From Anaerovibrio lipolyticus (GTDB lineage Bacteria > Bacillota > Negativicutes > Selenomonadales > Selenomonadaceae), in the NCBI RefSeq assembly GCF_021531495.1, contig NZ_JADYTY010000009.1, forward strand, positions 1 through 64,000: a stretch of DNA of 64,000 nt. The letters are read 5' to 3'. Shown one piece after another: positions 6,141 to 16,054 of the stretch (positions within the stretch are counted from its first letter, which is position 1; each line of letters starts with the position of its first letter). The position numbers and the translations under genes are program-made. Below the pieces are notes generated by a model. It worked only from the letters and a program-made list of their open reading frames with translations, made no database searches and was not told the DNA's origin.

Positions 6141-9100
6141 AGATACCGTTACAGCATTTGGCAATTTCATTGTAGAGCTTATCAGGATTAATAGGCTTGC
6201 TGATATGGCCATTCATGCCTATCGCCATACAGTGCTTGATATCATCCTCATAGGCATCAGCCGTCATAGCAATAATAGGAATATCCGCCCCGTCAGGATG
6301 CTGGCTGTGGCGGATTTTTTCTGCCGCATTATAGCCATTCATAACAGGCATCCGAATATCCATCAATATCAGCTGATAGGTTCCTGGCTTGGAGGCCTCA
6401 AACTTATCCACTGCCTCCTGACCATTAGAGACAATATCCAGCCTAGCCCCCTTGGTGGTAAGCAGCATCTGAGCAATCTCCTGATTCAGGGCATTGTCCT
6501 CTGCCAGCAGAATATGCAGGTTGCCAAAATGGCAATGGTTTCCGCCAGAGCTATGAGAGCTGGCCTTTTCCTCAGTTTCCTCCACCATAAGATGAAGCTC
6601 AAAGGTGGTGCCATGATTCAGCTTACTGCGCACCTGAATACTGCCACCCATCATATCCATATATTTCTTGGCAATGGCCAGCCCCAGACCAGTACCATTG
6701 GGGTTGGCTACCTCAGTGGACTCCTCCTGGGAAAAGGCCTCAAAGAGATGGGGCAGGAACTCCTGACTCATGCCGATACCAGTGTCCCAAATAATCAACC
6801 GTATCCACTTGTGATGTACTGATTGAACCGCGGCCAGCTCCTGGGGAGTCTGCTGTTGAGGGGGAATCAAGCTAATATCCAAATTAACAGAGCCTCCCGG
6901 CTTGGTGAACTTCACAGCATTGCTGAGAATATTCAGCAGTATCTCCTGCATTTTTAGCTTATCCATAATAATATAGGCAGGCACATTGGCTTCCCGATGG
7001 ATATTGAGGGAAAGCTGCCGCTCCTGGGCGGACATGTATACGCCAGCAATAACCGTATCCAGCATGGCCTTGCTATCCACCCATTCTGGATTGACAGTAA
7101 CCTTGCCGCTTTCAATGCGGGTAAGATTCAGGGTATCATTAATCAAGGACAGCAGCAGCTCCCCGGATTGGCGAATCTTGTTAAGATAATATTTCTGCTG
7201 AGACTGGCTTTCTGTTTTCAGGGCAAAATCCGTAAAGGACAGAATACCATTCAGAGGGGTGCGCATATCATGGCTGATACCTGCCAGGAACATGGACTTG
7301 GAGGTATTGGCCTTGTCCGCAATACTTAAAGCCTCCTCCAGCTTCTGCAGCTGTTCCCGCTCTTTTTGGTATTGCTTGGTAATATCACTTTGGATAATAA
7401 AAACCGAAGTACGACTGCTATCCAGATAACAGGCCTGCATTCGATATCGGGCATATTTGTTCTCAGGTCCTTCCCATAAATCGAAGGAAAAATCAAACAT
7501 CTTTTCCTGTTCATGGTCGTCCAGATAGGCTGTTATGGCATCCAGATTCAGCTTTTGGTACAGAGTCTGAGCCTTTTCCTTATCTGGAATAGCCTGGCAA
7601 ATATATTCCAGCAGTTTCTGATCATAAAAAAGGGGATGCTCCGGGGTATTCTCAAGAACACCAGTATTCTTGCTGTAGTAGGTCATGGTGCCTGTCAGAT
7701 TGTTTACCAGGGCTGCACGGCTATAGCCCAGCTCATTCAGCTTGTCTGCAATGGTATAGTTGATGAATTTGTTGGTAATATCATAGAAACAGATAAAGCA
7801 TTCCGCATGACCGTTTTTGTTGGTAAAAAGGCTGACGGTGCACTCCACCATAATAGGGGACAAATCCTCACAATGCCTTTTATATTCAATGGAGAAGGTG
7901 CTGTTGTTCTGAGCGCAAATGTGCATGAGATTGCCCTTGTTCAGCTTTTCGGCTACCATAAGCTGTTCTTCCTGGGCGAGAATTATCCCCAGAAGCTGTT
8001 CATAAAAAAATTCATATTCACAGCCTACACGAAGATTCAAGGCGTTGGGGGAATGGCGAATGTAGTCCACCAGCTTGTCCTCTGTCAGGTCAAAATGAGC
8101 CTTGGCCAGAATATTGGTCTTGACTGCACTGTGAAGCATCTGGACTTCGTTATTGTATTGCTCCTCACGCAGTTTTTCCGCCGTAATATTAATGCCTACC
8201 CCATAGGCATCGGTAGGGTCGGTAACTCCTACGGGCAAAGTATAGATAAGTCTGGCCCAACGAGGCGGCTGTTCCGGCTCAGAGATATATTGAATATCAC
8301 AGCGGCCTGATTTGCCTTGGCGCAGGTTTTGGTGAAGCTGGCGCAAATCCTGCCAGCATTCCGGTTGGATAAACTGGAGAAACTCCTCTGGCCCGCCATA
8401 TAGCTTCCTAGGAACATTATCAGGCATATAGCGCTTCATGGTATTTACATCATTAAGGAACTCCATCGTGTTGTTCACCATATCATAATGCCAGACAATC
8501 AACCCAGCCCCATCTGCTACCACCTTGTAGGCTCTCTGAGATTCAGCTAGAGCCTGAGCATTCCTCTGCTCAGCGGTGATATCAGCAAGGGAAATGTACA
8601 GCAGTATCTTGCCAGAGTCCTTGGGCACTGACCGTACTCGGATGTTGATCCAGATAAATTCCTGGGAGCCAATAGGATAGAAACGGCATTTGCAGGAGGC
8701 TATATCGGCCCCTGCCATAAGCCTTTTGGCCAAATAGCTGACACACCAACTGTCATCTGGATGGAGGCAATGCTGTAATATATCATCTATGCCATCAGAG
8801 GTTTCCTCTGGGATATTAAACATCTCCTTGGCTAACGGGCTGATCAGCAGCAATTTGTAATCTTTCGTTCCCTTCCACTCATAGACCAGAATACCTCCCG
8901 GTACATACTGAATAGCCTCTGTTAGCTGCAGCAGTGTCTTGGACTGAGCTACCTGCTCCGTAATATCCTCAATAGTGCCTACAATACCGGCTATTTTGCC
9001 CTTGATAATAAGAGGGGATTTGCTGACCATCACATGTCGAGGCTTGTTGGTGCCATCCAGCAGCTGTCCCAGAACATTGCTGAAAGTCTGGCCGGCCAGA

Positions 9101-9330
9101 ATATCCGCATCATCAATCAGGGGCGGATACTTGTGACTAACCGCCCCGATTTCCTCCACAGTATGGCCGATGATTTCGTCCATACTAAGGCCAATAAATT
9201 GCTGATAAACTGGATTGCAGCTCAAAAACCTGCCCTGGGCATCCTTACAGAAGATGGCTGTCCTGGCAGTCTTTCTATTATTCCTTGCTATTGAAATATC
9301 CTCTCCAGTAGGCTCAATATATGCAGTCAT
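6139..9330 (-). CDS. Multi-PAS hybrid sensor histidine kinase with C-terminal receiver
   Basis: 1,063 residues without clear membrane segments, so probably cytoplasmic. Several PAS/PAC modules occupy residues ~1-680 (for example FCKDAQGRFLSCNPVYQQF at the start, GIVGTIEDITEQ, LLYISLADITAEQR, FIIQSDITKQYQ). Then come HisKA with the phosphorylated His near residue 687 (FLAGISHDMRTPLNGI), HATPase_c with DTGIGM and GTGLGLAI, and a receiver domain (HILLAEDNALNQEIA) with phospho-acceptor Asp near 990 in LILMDIRMP and Lys in HISKPI. PAS arrays usually sense redox, ligands or light. The output partner is not encoded nearby. Confidence 0.93.
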   Translation of the reverse strand: MTAYIEPTGEDISIARNNRKTARTAIFCKDAQGRFLSCNPVYQQFIGLSMDEIIGHTVEEIGAVSHKYPPLIDDADILAGQTFSNVLGQLLDGTNKPRHVMVSKSPLIIKGKIAGIVGTIEDITEQVAQSKTLLQLTEAIQYVPGGILVYEWKGTKDYKLLLISPLAKEMFNIPEETSDGIDDILQHCLHPDDSWCVSYLAKRLMAGADIASCKCRFYPIGSQEFIWINIRVRSVPKDSGKILLYISLADITAEQRNAQALAESQRAYKVVADGAGLIVWHYDMVNNTMEFLNDVNTMKRYMPDNVPRKLYGGPEEFLQFIQPECWQDLRQLHQNLRQGKSGRCDIQYISEPEQPPRWARLIYTLPVGVTDPTDAYGVGINITAEKLREEQYNNEVQMLHSAVKTNILAKAHFDLTEDKLVDYIRHSPNALNLRVGCEYEFFYEQLLGIILAQEEQLMVAEKLNKGNLMHICAQNNSTFSIEYKRHCEDLSPIMVECTVSLFTNKNGHAECFICFYDITNKFINYTIADKLNELGYSRAALVNNLTGTMTYYSKNTGVLENTPEHPLFYDQKLLEYICQAIPDKEKAQTLYQKLNLDAITAYLDDHEQEKMFDFSFDLWEGPENKYARYRMQACYLDSSRTSVFIIQSDITKQYQKEREQLQKLEEALSIADKANTSKSMFLAGISHDMRTPLNGILSFTDFALKTESQSQQKYYLNKIRQSGELLLSLINDTLNLTRIESGKVTVNPEWVDSKAMLDTVIAGVYMSAQERQLSLNIHREANVPAYIIMDKLKMQEILLNILSNAVKFTKPGGSVNLDISLIPPQQQTPQELAAVQSVHHKWIRLIIWDTGIGMSQEFLPHLFEAFSQEESTEVANPNGTGLGLAIAKKYMDMMGGSIQVRSKLNHGTTFELHLMVEETEEKASSHSSGGNHCHFGNLHILLAEDNALNQEIAQMLLTTKGARLDIVSNGQEAVDKFEASKPGTYQLILMDIRMPVMNGYNAAEKIRHSQHPDGADIPIIAMTADAYEDDIKHCMAIGMNGHISKPINPDKLYNEIAKCCNGI

Positions 9331-9357
9331 AATATCCCCTCACAATACAAAATTATC

Positions 9358-9699
9358 TTAGATTGTCTTAGTAATCAGGGCAATAAACACTAGATCCTCA
9401 GTACCGCAGTTCTCAATGCTATGTCCCTCGCCATCTGGACAGAAGGTAGTAGTACCAGCCCCAACCTTGGTCTCAGTGCCATTGTCATTGTAGAGAGCCT
9501 CACCCTGCAGAATATGGTAAGTCTCAGTATTGCCATGATGCTCATGGTAGCCAATGGAACAGCCTGGAGGAATTACCACCTTGGCAAACATATCATTGCC
9601 ACCTAGCTCATTAGCTCCCAACAGATGATTGATGGTAATCTCACCCTTGCCGTTTGCTTTTTTCTCTGCTTTCACCTGATTTACAGGAATAAATGCCAT
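9358..9699 (-). CDS. Small cupin-2 domain protein
   Basis: 113 residues from the ATG at 9699, which follows AAAGGAGAG by 7 bases; the longer frame to 9822 is an upstream extension without a ribosome site. A single conserved beta-barrel is visible: G-YHEHHGNTETYHILQGEA gives the first cupin motif with three His and a Glu, and GEGHSIEN the second. The metal-binding set is complete. The substrate is unknown. It is downstream-adjacent to the hybrid kinase gene on the same strand order but likely has its own promoter in the 9,780-9,840 AT-rich region shared with the divergent YdcF-like gene. Confidence 0.88.
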   Translation of the reverse strand: MAFIPVNQVKAEKKANGKGEITINHLLGANELGGNDMFAKVVIPPGCSIGYHEHHGNTETYHILQGEALYNDNGTETKVGAGTTTFCPDGEGHSIENCGTEDLVFIALITKTI

Positions 9700-9881
9700 A
9701 ATAATCTCTCCTTTTTTTAAAGAGGCCTTGTGAAGGACAGCCCTTAGAATTTGACCGTCCGCCTCAGATAGCAAAATCTGCCTACACCATATTATAGCAA
9801 TATATGCTATAATAGTATACAATTCTACAAAAAGGGAAAAAGTCCTGCAAAGAATCTGTATAAATTTTAGGCGGTGAAGAA

Positions 9882-10649
9882 ATGATTTATCTATTAAAAT
9901 TCGGAGCCAGCTTCCTGCTTCCTCCGGGAGTGTTTTTTGTCTGTCTTTGGGCTTTGGCTATCTATTTGTGGCGAAAGGACAAAAAGACAGCTACCCGAAA
10001 AGCAGCGGCGGCAGTTTTTTTGGTAACAACCCTGTTTTACCTTTTGTCCACTCCCTATGTATCTAATATGCTTATGAGCAGGCTGGAGAATATCTATGAC
10101 CAGCCAGCCCACCCCCAGGGAGATGTGATTATTATGCTAGGGGGAGGAGCTACCCAGGATACCCCCAATCTAGGGGAGCAGGGAAATCTTTGTGCCATAC
10201 CAGCAGCTAGATTGTTGACTGCAGTGGAGCTGTACAACCAGCTTCATGTACCAGTGCTGGTATCTGGAGGCCAGGTATATGCAGACAGCGGCCCAGAGGC
10301 TGTTATCGCCCATAGGGAGCTAGTACGGCTGGGAGTGCCGGAGGATATGATATTGACAGAGCCTAACAGCCTCAATACCCGGCAGAATGCCATGTACAGT
10401 TGTCGTATCCTGCGGGAGAAGGGCTTGGAGCATCCAATATTGGTAACCTCTGCCTTTCATATGGAGCGTTCTGTGCTGAACTTTGCCAAGGAGGGCTTTC
10501 AGGTGGTGCCCTGTCCAACAGACTACCGCACCAGCCGAAAACAGGTTTTTCACTACAACAAGCTGATGCCTCAAAGCGGTTCGTTGGATGACAGCGTTAC
10601 CGTTCTACGGGAAAAGCTTCGTCTGACAGTTACAAGGTATTTGGAATAG
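9882..10649 (+). CDS. YdcF/ElyC-type DUF218 membrane-anchored protein
   Basis: 255 residues. Two N-terminal membrane helices (residues ~5-27 and ~38-60) are followed by a periplasmic DUF218 domain: GDVIIMLGGG, PVLVSGGQV, a conserved NTRQNA and LVTSAFHMERS. Family members such as ElyC affect envelope polysaccharide and peptidoglycan assembly, and the core binds a nucleotide-like ligand. GGCGGTGAAG precedes the start. It reads toward the MATE gene 67 bases on and could share a transcript. Confidence 0.85.
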   Translation: MIYLLKFGASFLLPPGVFFVCLWALAIYLWRKDKKTATRKAAAAVFLVTTLFYLLSTPYVSNMLMSRLENIYDQPAHPQGDVIIMLGGGATQDTPNLGEQGNLCAIPAARLLTAVELYNQLHVPVLVSGGQVYADSGPEAVIAHRELVRLGVPEDMILTEPNSLNTRQNAMYSCRILREKGLEHPILVTSAFHMERSVLNFAKEGFQVVPCPTDYRTSRKQVFHYNKLMPQSGSLDDSVTVLREKLRLTVTRYLE

Positions 10650-10716
10650 AGCCAAGGCAAATAGGCCACAGGCTCACTCTCCTCCTAGGGGAAATATCGA
10701 GAGGAAGGATGATAGA

Positions 10717-12072
10717 ATGGCCAACACCAAGGATATGACCAGCGGCAACCCTGCCAAGCTCATATTGTTTTTTACCCTGCCCCTGATAGCGGGCAATATT
10801 TTTCAACAGCTATATGGATTTATAGATACCCTGCTGGTAGGACGGTTCCTAGGAGTAGAGGCTCTGGCCTCAGTAGGCTGTACCGGTCCCATTATGTTCC
10901 TGCTGGTAGGCTGTATTATGGGCTTGACCGCAGGCCTTACCATTATTACTGGCCAGAGATTCGGTGCCAAGGATATGGAGGGAGTACGGCGCAGTGCCGC
11001 AGCCTGTGTGCTGATTGCTATGGGTGCCAGTATTTTTACCGCCTTTATCGGTGGGTATTTTGCCAGAGAAATCCTTTTGTGGATGGACACCCCTCTGGAT
11101 ATTATTGATGGAGCAGAGGATTTTATTGCCATTGTGGTAGGAGGTTCGCCTTTTTTTAGCACCTTTATTGTGGGAGCCAATCTGCTAAGAGCCTTGGGGG
11201 ACAGCCGTCATCCTACTATTTTTCTAGCCACATCACTGTGTATTAACATTGTGCTGGAACCAATCTTCCTGCTGGTTTTTGCATGGGGTATCCCAGGGGC
11301 AGCCTGGGCCATGATCGTTTCCCAGTTCCTAGGGGGGTTCATTGTCTGGATATATATCTGGCGCAAGGTGCCAGCTCTCAGGATTCAGAGACAGGACTGG
11401 CAGGTGGATTGGCCCTTCCTGTGGCAGCATATCCGGGTAGGTATGCCTATGGCCTTCCAGACATCTATAATTGCCATTGGGGCGGTTATTCTCCAGGTGG
11501 CCCTGAATGGACTGGGGCCAATCTCTGTAGCAGCCTTTTCCGCTGCCCAGAAGGTGGAGACCATTGCCCTGATGCCAATGATGTCCTTTGGCATTGCTAT
11601 GGCGGCCTATACAGCCCAGAACTACGGTGCAGGCAAGTTCAACCGCATCCGTCAGGGAGTTAATCAATGTATTATGATGTCTGGCAGTTTTAGTATTGCG
11701 GTGGGATTTTTTAATATTATCTGCGGTTCCTGGCTGATGCATCTCTTTATTGGGGATGCAGCACCGGAGGTGGTAGAGCTGGGACAGGTATATCTTACCA
11801 CCACAGGCTGTTGCTACTGGATACTGGCTCTTTTGTTTATCTACCGGAACACCCTGCAGGGATTGGGCAAAAGCTTTGTGCCTACCTTTGCCGGGATTAT
11901 GGAGCTGGTCATGCGTGCCGGGGTAGCCCTGGGACTGGTAAGCTCTCTGGGCTTCTGGGGAGCAACTCTGGCCAGCCCGGCGGCTTGGATAGGCTCCTGT
12001 GTGCCTTTGACCATAGCTTTTTATTATACGGTGCGGAAGATGAAAAAACAGGGAAAGCTGGCAGAAAACTAA
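10717..12072 (+). CDS. MATE family multidrug/cation antiporter
   Basis: 451 residues with twelve predicted membrane helices in two six-helix halves. Typical MATE elements are visible: LPLIAGNIFQQLYGFIDTLLVGR in the first helices, the TGQRFGAKD loop, and the second-half LPMMSFGIAMAAYTAQNYGAG. It probably exports drugs or metabolites using Na+ or H+. AGAGGAAGGATG upstream gives the ribosome site for ATG 10717. A terminator follows at 12,085. Confidence 0.93.
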   Translation: MANTKDMTSGNPAKLILFFTLPLIAGNIFQQLYGFIDTLLVGRFLGVEALASVGCTGPIMFLLVGCIMGLTAGLTIITGQRFGAKDMEGVRRSAAACVLIAMGASIFTAFIGGYFAREILLWMDTPLDIIDGAEDFIAIVVGGSPFFSTFIVGANLLRALGDSRHPTIFLATSLCINIVLEPIFLLVFAWGIPGAAWAMIVSQFLGGFIVWIYIWRKVPALRIQRQDWQVDWPFLWQHIRVGMPMAFQTSIIAIGAVILQVALNGLGPISVAAFSAAQKVETIALMPMMSFGIAMAAYTAQNYGAGKFNRIRQGVNQCIMMSGSFSIAVGFFNIICGSWLMHLFIGDAAPEVVELGQVYLTTTGCCYWILALLFIYRNTLQGLGKSFVPTFAGIMELVMRAGVALGLVSSLGFWGATLASPAAWIGSCVPLTIAFYYTVRKMKKQGKLAEN

Positions 12073-12084
12073 GCTGGTGTTTGT

Positions 12085-12115
12085 GTAACAAAAAATGAAA
12101 TATTGTTACTTTTTT
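12085..12115 (+). terminator. Terminator after the MATE gene
   Basis: GTAACAA (12085-12091) pairs with TTGTTAC (12103-12109), followed by TTTTTT. Confidence 0.55.
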
Positions 12116-12206
12116 GCATAAACAGGAAAAATACTACCAAATTTGAATTAAAGCTAGTATAATATATCCGTATAAACCTGTATAAATTCCTAGGAGGTAT
12201 GTTTTT

Positions 12207-13661
12207 ATGAGTTTAACATTGAAGTCCGGTTTTTCCTTTGACTACGACAACCTGGTGGGCGAAGGCAAGGTAACTAAGGCTGATGTGGCTGAGCTGTCTG
12301 ACAAGATTCAGGCTGCTGTAGAGGCTATCAAGGTAATGCGCAAGGATGGTGTTATCCGTGGTCATCTGTCCAAGGATGGTACGCCTGAGAAGGTTCTGTT
12401 CTCCCAGCTTCCTTATGTAGAGGATGGCCATCTGAACAGCCCTGCATCTATGGCTCATCTGCAGGAGCTGACTGACTCTGTTCGCAACCGTGTAGATGCT
12501 GTAGTATCTCTGGGTATTGGCGGTTCCTATCTTGGTGACAAGGTTATCTTTGATGTGCAGTGTGGTGAGTTCTGGAACTCCATGAGCACTGAGGAGCGTG
12601 ATGGCCTGCCTCAGATTTATTTTAGCGGTCAGAATATTGATCCTCGCAGAACTGGAGATATTCTCCGCCAGTTGGATCGCAGTGCCAAGGTTTGCCTGAG
12701 CCACAAGAAGCGCAAGTTTGTGGTTAGCCTGCTGGTTATTTCCAAGTCCGGCGGTACTCTGGATACCATGTCCAACTTTATGGTTATCTATGATGCTCTC
12801 CTGAAGAACCCAGATATTGAGGTTGAGGTTGTGGCTGTTACTGATCCTAACGAGGAGAAGCCTACCCTGCTGAAGAAGCTGGCTATGGAGAATAACTGGC
12901 CTCAGTACAGTGTACCTGATGGAGTAGGCGGTCGTTTCTCTATCTTCTGTGATGTAGGACTGGTGCTGGCTGCTGTGTGCGGGTTCGATATCAAGGCGTT
13001 CCTGGAGGGTGCCAAGGATATGGATCAGGCTTGTCTGGGTGGCGATGTATGGGAGAACCCAGCTCTGCTGAACGCTGTTCTCAAGTACATTGCAGCCGAG
13101 AAGTATGGCCGCGATATGGAAGTTATGATGCCATATGGCGACTATCTCAAGTCCGTATCTGAGTGGTATATCCAGCTACTAGCTGAATCCCTGGGCAAGT
13201 CTGTTGACCGTGAGGGCAACGAGAAGCTCTATGGCAGAACTCCTATCGTGGCTGTTGGTACTACTGATATGCACGCACAGACTCAGCAGCATCAGGAAGG
13301 CAAGCTGAACAAGGTAGTTCAGTTCATCCGCATCGAGAACTGGTGCGAGGACTACACTATTCCTAATGTATTCCCAGAGGCTCAGAAGCTGGCAGACATC
13401 TCCGGCGTAACCATGAGCCAGGCTCTGGAGGTAGCTAGAGAGTCCAACGCCAAGGCTCTGGCTTCCAACCATCGCTTCAACGCACTGTTCTCCCTGCCAA
13501 AGCTGGATGCCTACAACCTGGGCCAGCTGCTGTACATGCTGGCACTGTCCATCGCCTACGAGGGCGAGCTGGCTGATGTAGATGCATTCAACCAGCCAGG
13601 TGTAGAGGCCTACAAGCGCATTATGGGCCCAAGCCTGCAGGAAGTAAAAGCAAAAGGCTGA
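12207..13661 (+). CDS. pgi: Glucose-6-phosphate isomerase
   Basis: 484 residues; interconverts glucose-6-phosphate and fructose-6-phosphate in the cytoplasm. SIS-domain sugar-phosphate loops are visible: SLGIGGSYLGDK near residue 100 and ISKSGGTLDTMSNF near 185. The conserved C-terminal family region is present (SLGKSVDREGNEK, TTDMHAQTQQHQEG). AGGAGGT lies 12 bases before the start. Codon use is strongly biased, as in the glycolytic cluster at 54-59 kb, suggesting high expression. It is a single-gene unit bounded by terminators. Confidence 0.95.
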   Translation: MSLTLKSGFSFDYDNLVGEGKVTKADVAELSDKIQAAVEAIKVMRKDGVIRGHLSKDGTPEKVLFSQLPYVEDGHLNSPASMAHLQELTDSVRNRVDAVVSLGIGGSYLGDKVIFDVQCGEFWNSMSTEERDGLPQIYFSGQNIDPRRTGDILRQLDRSAKVCLSHKKRKFVVSLLVISKSGGTLDTMSNFMVIYDALLKNPDIEVEVVAVTDPNEEKPTLLKKLAMENNWPQYSVPDGVGGRFSIFCDVGLVLAAVCGFDIKAFLEGAKDMDQACLGGDVWENPALLNAVLKYIAAEKYGRDMEVMMPYGDYLKSVSEWYIQLLAESLGKSVDREGNEKLYGRTPIVAVGTTDMHAQTQQHQEGKLNKVVQFIRIENWCEDYTIPNVFPEAQKLADISGVTMSQALEVARESNAKALASNHRFNALFSLPKLDAYNLGQLLYMLALSIAYEGELADVDAFNQPGVEAYKRIMGPSLQEVKAKG

Positions 13662-13686
13662 TAGCAAGCAAATAGCTGAATAAAAT

Positions 13687-13730
13687 AAGAACCGGTAATC
13701 CAAAAAATTGGGTTATCGGTTCTTTTTTTT
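13687..13730 (+). terminator. Terminator after pgi
   Basis: Arms 13688-13701 and 13710-13724 (AGAACCGGTAATCC / GGGTTATCGGTTCTT) are followed by eight T. Confidence 0.85.
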
Positions 13731-13906
13731 GTGGGAAAATCTATATTGAATTAAATATAAATATTTATATATAATAGTCAGAAAATTCGGAAAATATACT
13801 TGAAAGAATACAACAAAACCTTTATAATGATGGCATGGATACGGTGGGTAAAATTTTGAAGAAATCTATGTGGAATGTCAAAAAATGTGTGGGAGGGATG
13901 ATTTTT

Positions 13907-14578
13907 GTGAAAGCAGAGAATCTAAACAAAAAAATCAGAGAAAAGATTAATTCTTTAGTAAAAACAGGTAAAAGTATTAAATTCGCACCTGAGAAATGGC
14001 TGAGATTGGGAAAGGAGAAAATCGAAAATGAGCCATTGTATCGTGGAGTTCTGGTTTGTACAGTGGCAATAGCAGGCATAGGAATAATTTATTGTATGGA
14101 TGATGATTATTCAGAAAATACTGCTGGCGGAACTAGAATTGTGTCGGAGAATCATAAGAGCGAAGTGAGAAATCAAAGAAACAGATTGGATATTAAGGGG
14201 ATGGAGGAAGCCTCTGCTTCGACTAACTTGCGTAATCCTTTTGGACCGAACCGTATAATTGATTCGCCTGCAAAAGAAAAAAAGCTACCCAAAGCTGATA
14301 ATGTTGTTAGCCAAGGGAATATCAAGTTGGTATCAACAACTGCATCGTCTGAGGCTAAAACAACAGGCAAGACAATACAAGCTAAACAGCCAGATATATG
14401 CCTGCAGGGGATTGTGGAAATGGATGGTAGTTTGGGGGCTTTGTTGACTTTAGGAGGAGAAAATAAATTTTTGTTAGCAGGGGAAAGCTGGGAAGGATAT
14501 ACTGTGGAAAATATAGACAAAAACAGTATTCAGATAGGAAAATACAAGCTTAATGTAGGGGATACTATAGCGTTGTAA
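13907..14578 (+). CDS. PilP/GspC-like inner-membrane protein of a secretin system
   Basis: About 223 residues from GTG 13907, which has GGGAGGG 9 bases upstream; ATG 13898 lies on top of that ribosome site and ATG 13835 has none, so the start remains uncertain. One membrane helix (VLVCTVAIAGIGIIY) near residue 55 is followed by a low-complexity linker and a small C-terminal beta domain (LQGIVEMDGSLGALLTL ... ESWEGYTVENIDKNSIQI). This domain has the shape of the PilP/GspC HR domain that contacts the secretin N-domains. The secretin gene follows 29 bases later. Assignment rests on fold pattern and context. Confidence 0.6.
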   Translation: MKAENLNKKIREKINSLVKTGKSIKFAPEKWLRLGKEKIENEPLYRGVLVCTVAIAGIGIIYCMDDDYSENTAGGTRIVSENHKSEVRNQRNRLDIKGMEEASASTNLRNPFGPNRIIDSPAKEKKLPKADNVVSQGNIKLVSTTASSEAKTTGKTIQAKQPDICLQGIVEMDGSLGALLTLGGENKFLLAGESWEGYTVENIDKNSIQIGKYKLNVGDTIAL

Positions 14579-14607
14579 TATTATGGTACGGGGAAGGGGA
14601 ATCGATA

Positions 14608-15903
14608 ATGTTGAAGAAAATGGTGTTGGCTCTTTTCGTATGGTGTTTATTAATATGTCAGCCGTTGCAGGCTTCAGCTATGTCTTTGAATGTACAGGAT
14701 GGAGAGGTTGATGAGTTACTTCGTTCTGTGGCAAGAATGGCCGGTTTGAATCTTATTTTAGATGAATCTGTCAAGGGTAAGGTGTCCCTAAAGCTGGAGG
14801 ATGAAAATCCAGCCAATATTGTGGAACAGGTAGCCAAAGCTAGAGGATTGGCTATCACTAAGCAGGGGAATACCTGGATTGTGGCAGCTCCAGATAATTT
14901 GACCAAGGGATTTGCTACAGTTCATATTATCCCGGTACATTATGCTCCTTTGGAAGATATGCGTCAGGCGGCAATTCTGTATTTTGCCTCTCAGGAAAAG
15001 GCAAAGCCTCAGAGTGTTAAGGCCAAGGATAATAAAGAGAATAAGTCTAGTGAAGCCACAGGGAATGCTACCCAGAAAATCAAAGCTGAGAATAGGGTTT
15101 TGACGGATGTAAGTACCGGTTCATTATTGGTATACGGCACTGCTGAGGATGCAGAGACTGTGGAGAGCATGGTACAAAAGCTGGATGTGCCTGCTCAGCA
15201 GATTTCTATTGAAACCAAAGTGGTATCCATGTCTAGAGAGGATGCCAGCAAGCTGGGCATTCAGTGGCAGTGGTCTAGTTTGCCTCAGTATAACTACAAT
15301 AGTGATGGTGTTAGTCGGCCTGCTTTGGGAACTACTGGTACGGCTGGCGGTATTGTTAGCTTTGGCAAGGGGCCGGCAGGTCATGCCTACGAATGGCAAT
15401 ACGGTGCTACCATTGATGCCATGATTGCCAATGGCAAGGCAGAGGTGCTTTCTCGTCCCAATGTTGTTACCCTGCAGGGACAGGAAGCTGTGATTAATAT
15501 AGGCGGGGATGTTCCAGTGCCTACAGTGTCTACTACCAATTCTACCGTGACCACTTCTATAGAGTATCGGCCAGCAGGTATCATTCTGCGGTGCTGTCCT
15601 ATGGTGAATGAGGCGGGGCAGATAACCAGCAGGATTCATACAGAGGTGTCCTCTCCTCAGTATGTGGAGGAGATGAAGGCCTATAGCTTCCAGCGGCGGT
15701 CTGTTGATACCACAGTGCGCCTGCAGGCTGGAGAGACCTTGATTATCGGTGGGCTGATTTCCTCGGAGGAGATTCGCTCCCTGTCCAAGCTTCCCTTTCT
15801 GGGGGATTTGCCTATCCTTGGACAGTTGTTTCGCAGTGTTCATACCAGCAAGACAACATCAGAGGTGTTCATCATGCTGAGGGCGGAGATATTGAACAAA
15901 TAA
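14608..15903 (+). CDS. Secretin (type IV pilus / type II secretion outer-membrane channel)
   Basis: 431 residues with a signal peptide (cut near ASA-M). An STN/N0-like domain (MSLNVQDGEVDELLRSVARM, residues ~25-90) and an N1-type domain with a charged linker (residues ~100-200) precede the secretin core. The core carries QQISIETKVVSMS near 205, VLSRPNVVTLQGQEAVINIG near 290, and the family signature GETLIIGGLISSEE with LPFLGDLPILGQLF near 385-410. It is short for PilQ (usually 500-700), having only two N domains. A secretin implies an outer membrane. It pairs with the PilP-like gene; PilM/N/O are not here. Confidence 0.88.
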   Translation: MLKKMVLALFVWCLLICQPLQASAMSLNVQDGEVDELLRSVARMAGLNLILDESVKGKVSLKLEDENPANIVEQVAKARGLAITKQGNTWIVAAPDNLTKGFATVHIIPVHYAPLEDMRQAAILYFASQEKAKPQSVKAKDNKENKSSEATGNATQKIKAENRVLTDVSTGSLLVYGTAEDAETVESMVQKLDVPAQQISIETKVVSMSREDASKLGIQWQWSSLPQYNYNSDGVSRPALGTTGTAGGIVSFGKGPAGHAYEWQYGATIDAMIANGKAEVLSRPNVVTLQGQEAVINIGGDVPVPTVSTTNSTVTTSIEYRPAGIILRCCPMVNEAGQITSRIHTEVSSPQYVEEMKAYSFQRRSVDTTVRLQAGETLIIGGLISSEEIRSLSKLPFLGDLPILGQLFRSVHTSKTTSEVFIMLRAEILNK

Positions 15904-15948
15904 AAACTACAATATATAAGAAATAACAGTGATTTTTTTGAGGCTTTG

Positions 15949-15957
15949 TGTTATAAT
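15949..15957 (+). promoter_or_regulatory. Extended -10 promoter element for the NarL-type regulator
   Basis: TGTTATAAT is a perfect extended -10; no good -35 is seen. It lies about 98 bases before the start at 16,055. Confidence 0.45.
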
Positions 15958-16054
15958 ACTAGATAGTTAGGCCTAGAAAGGCTTTAAATCTTCGTACTAT
16001 TGTGAAGATTTGTTATAGTGGAGATGTATACTCCAAATTGTGTGGAGGATTGGG

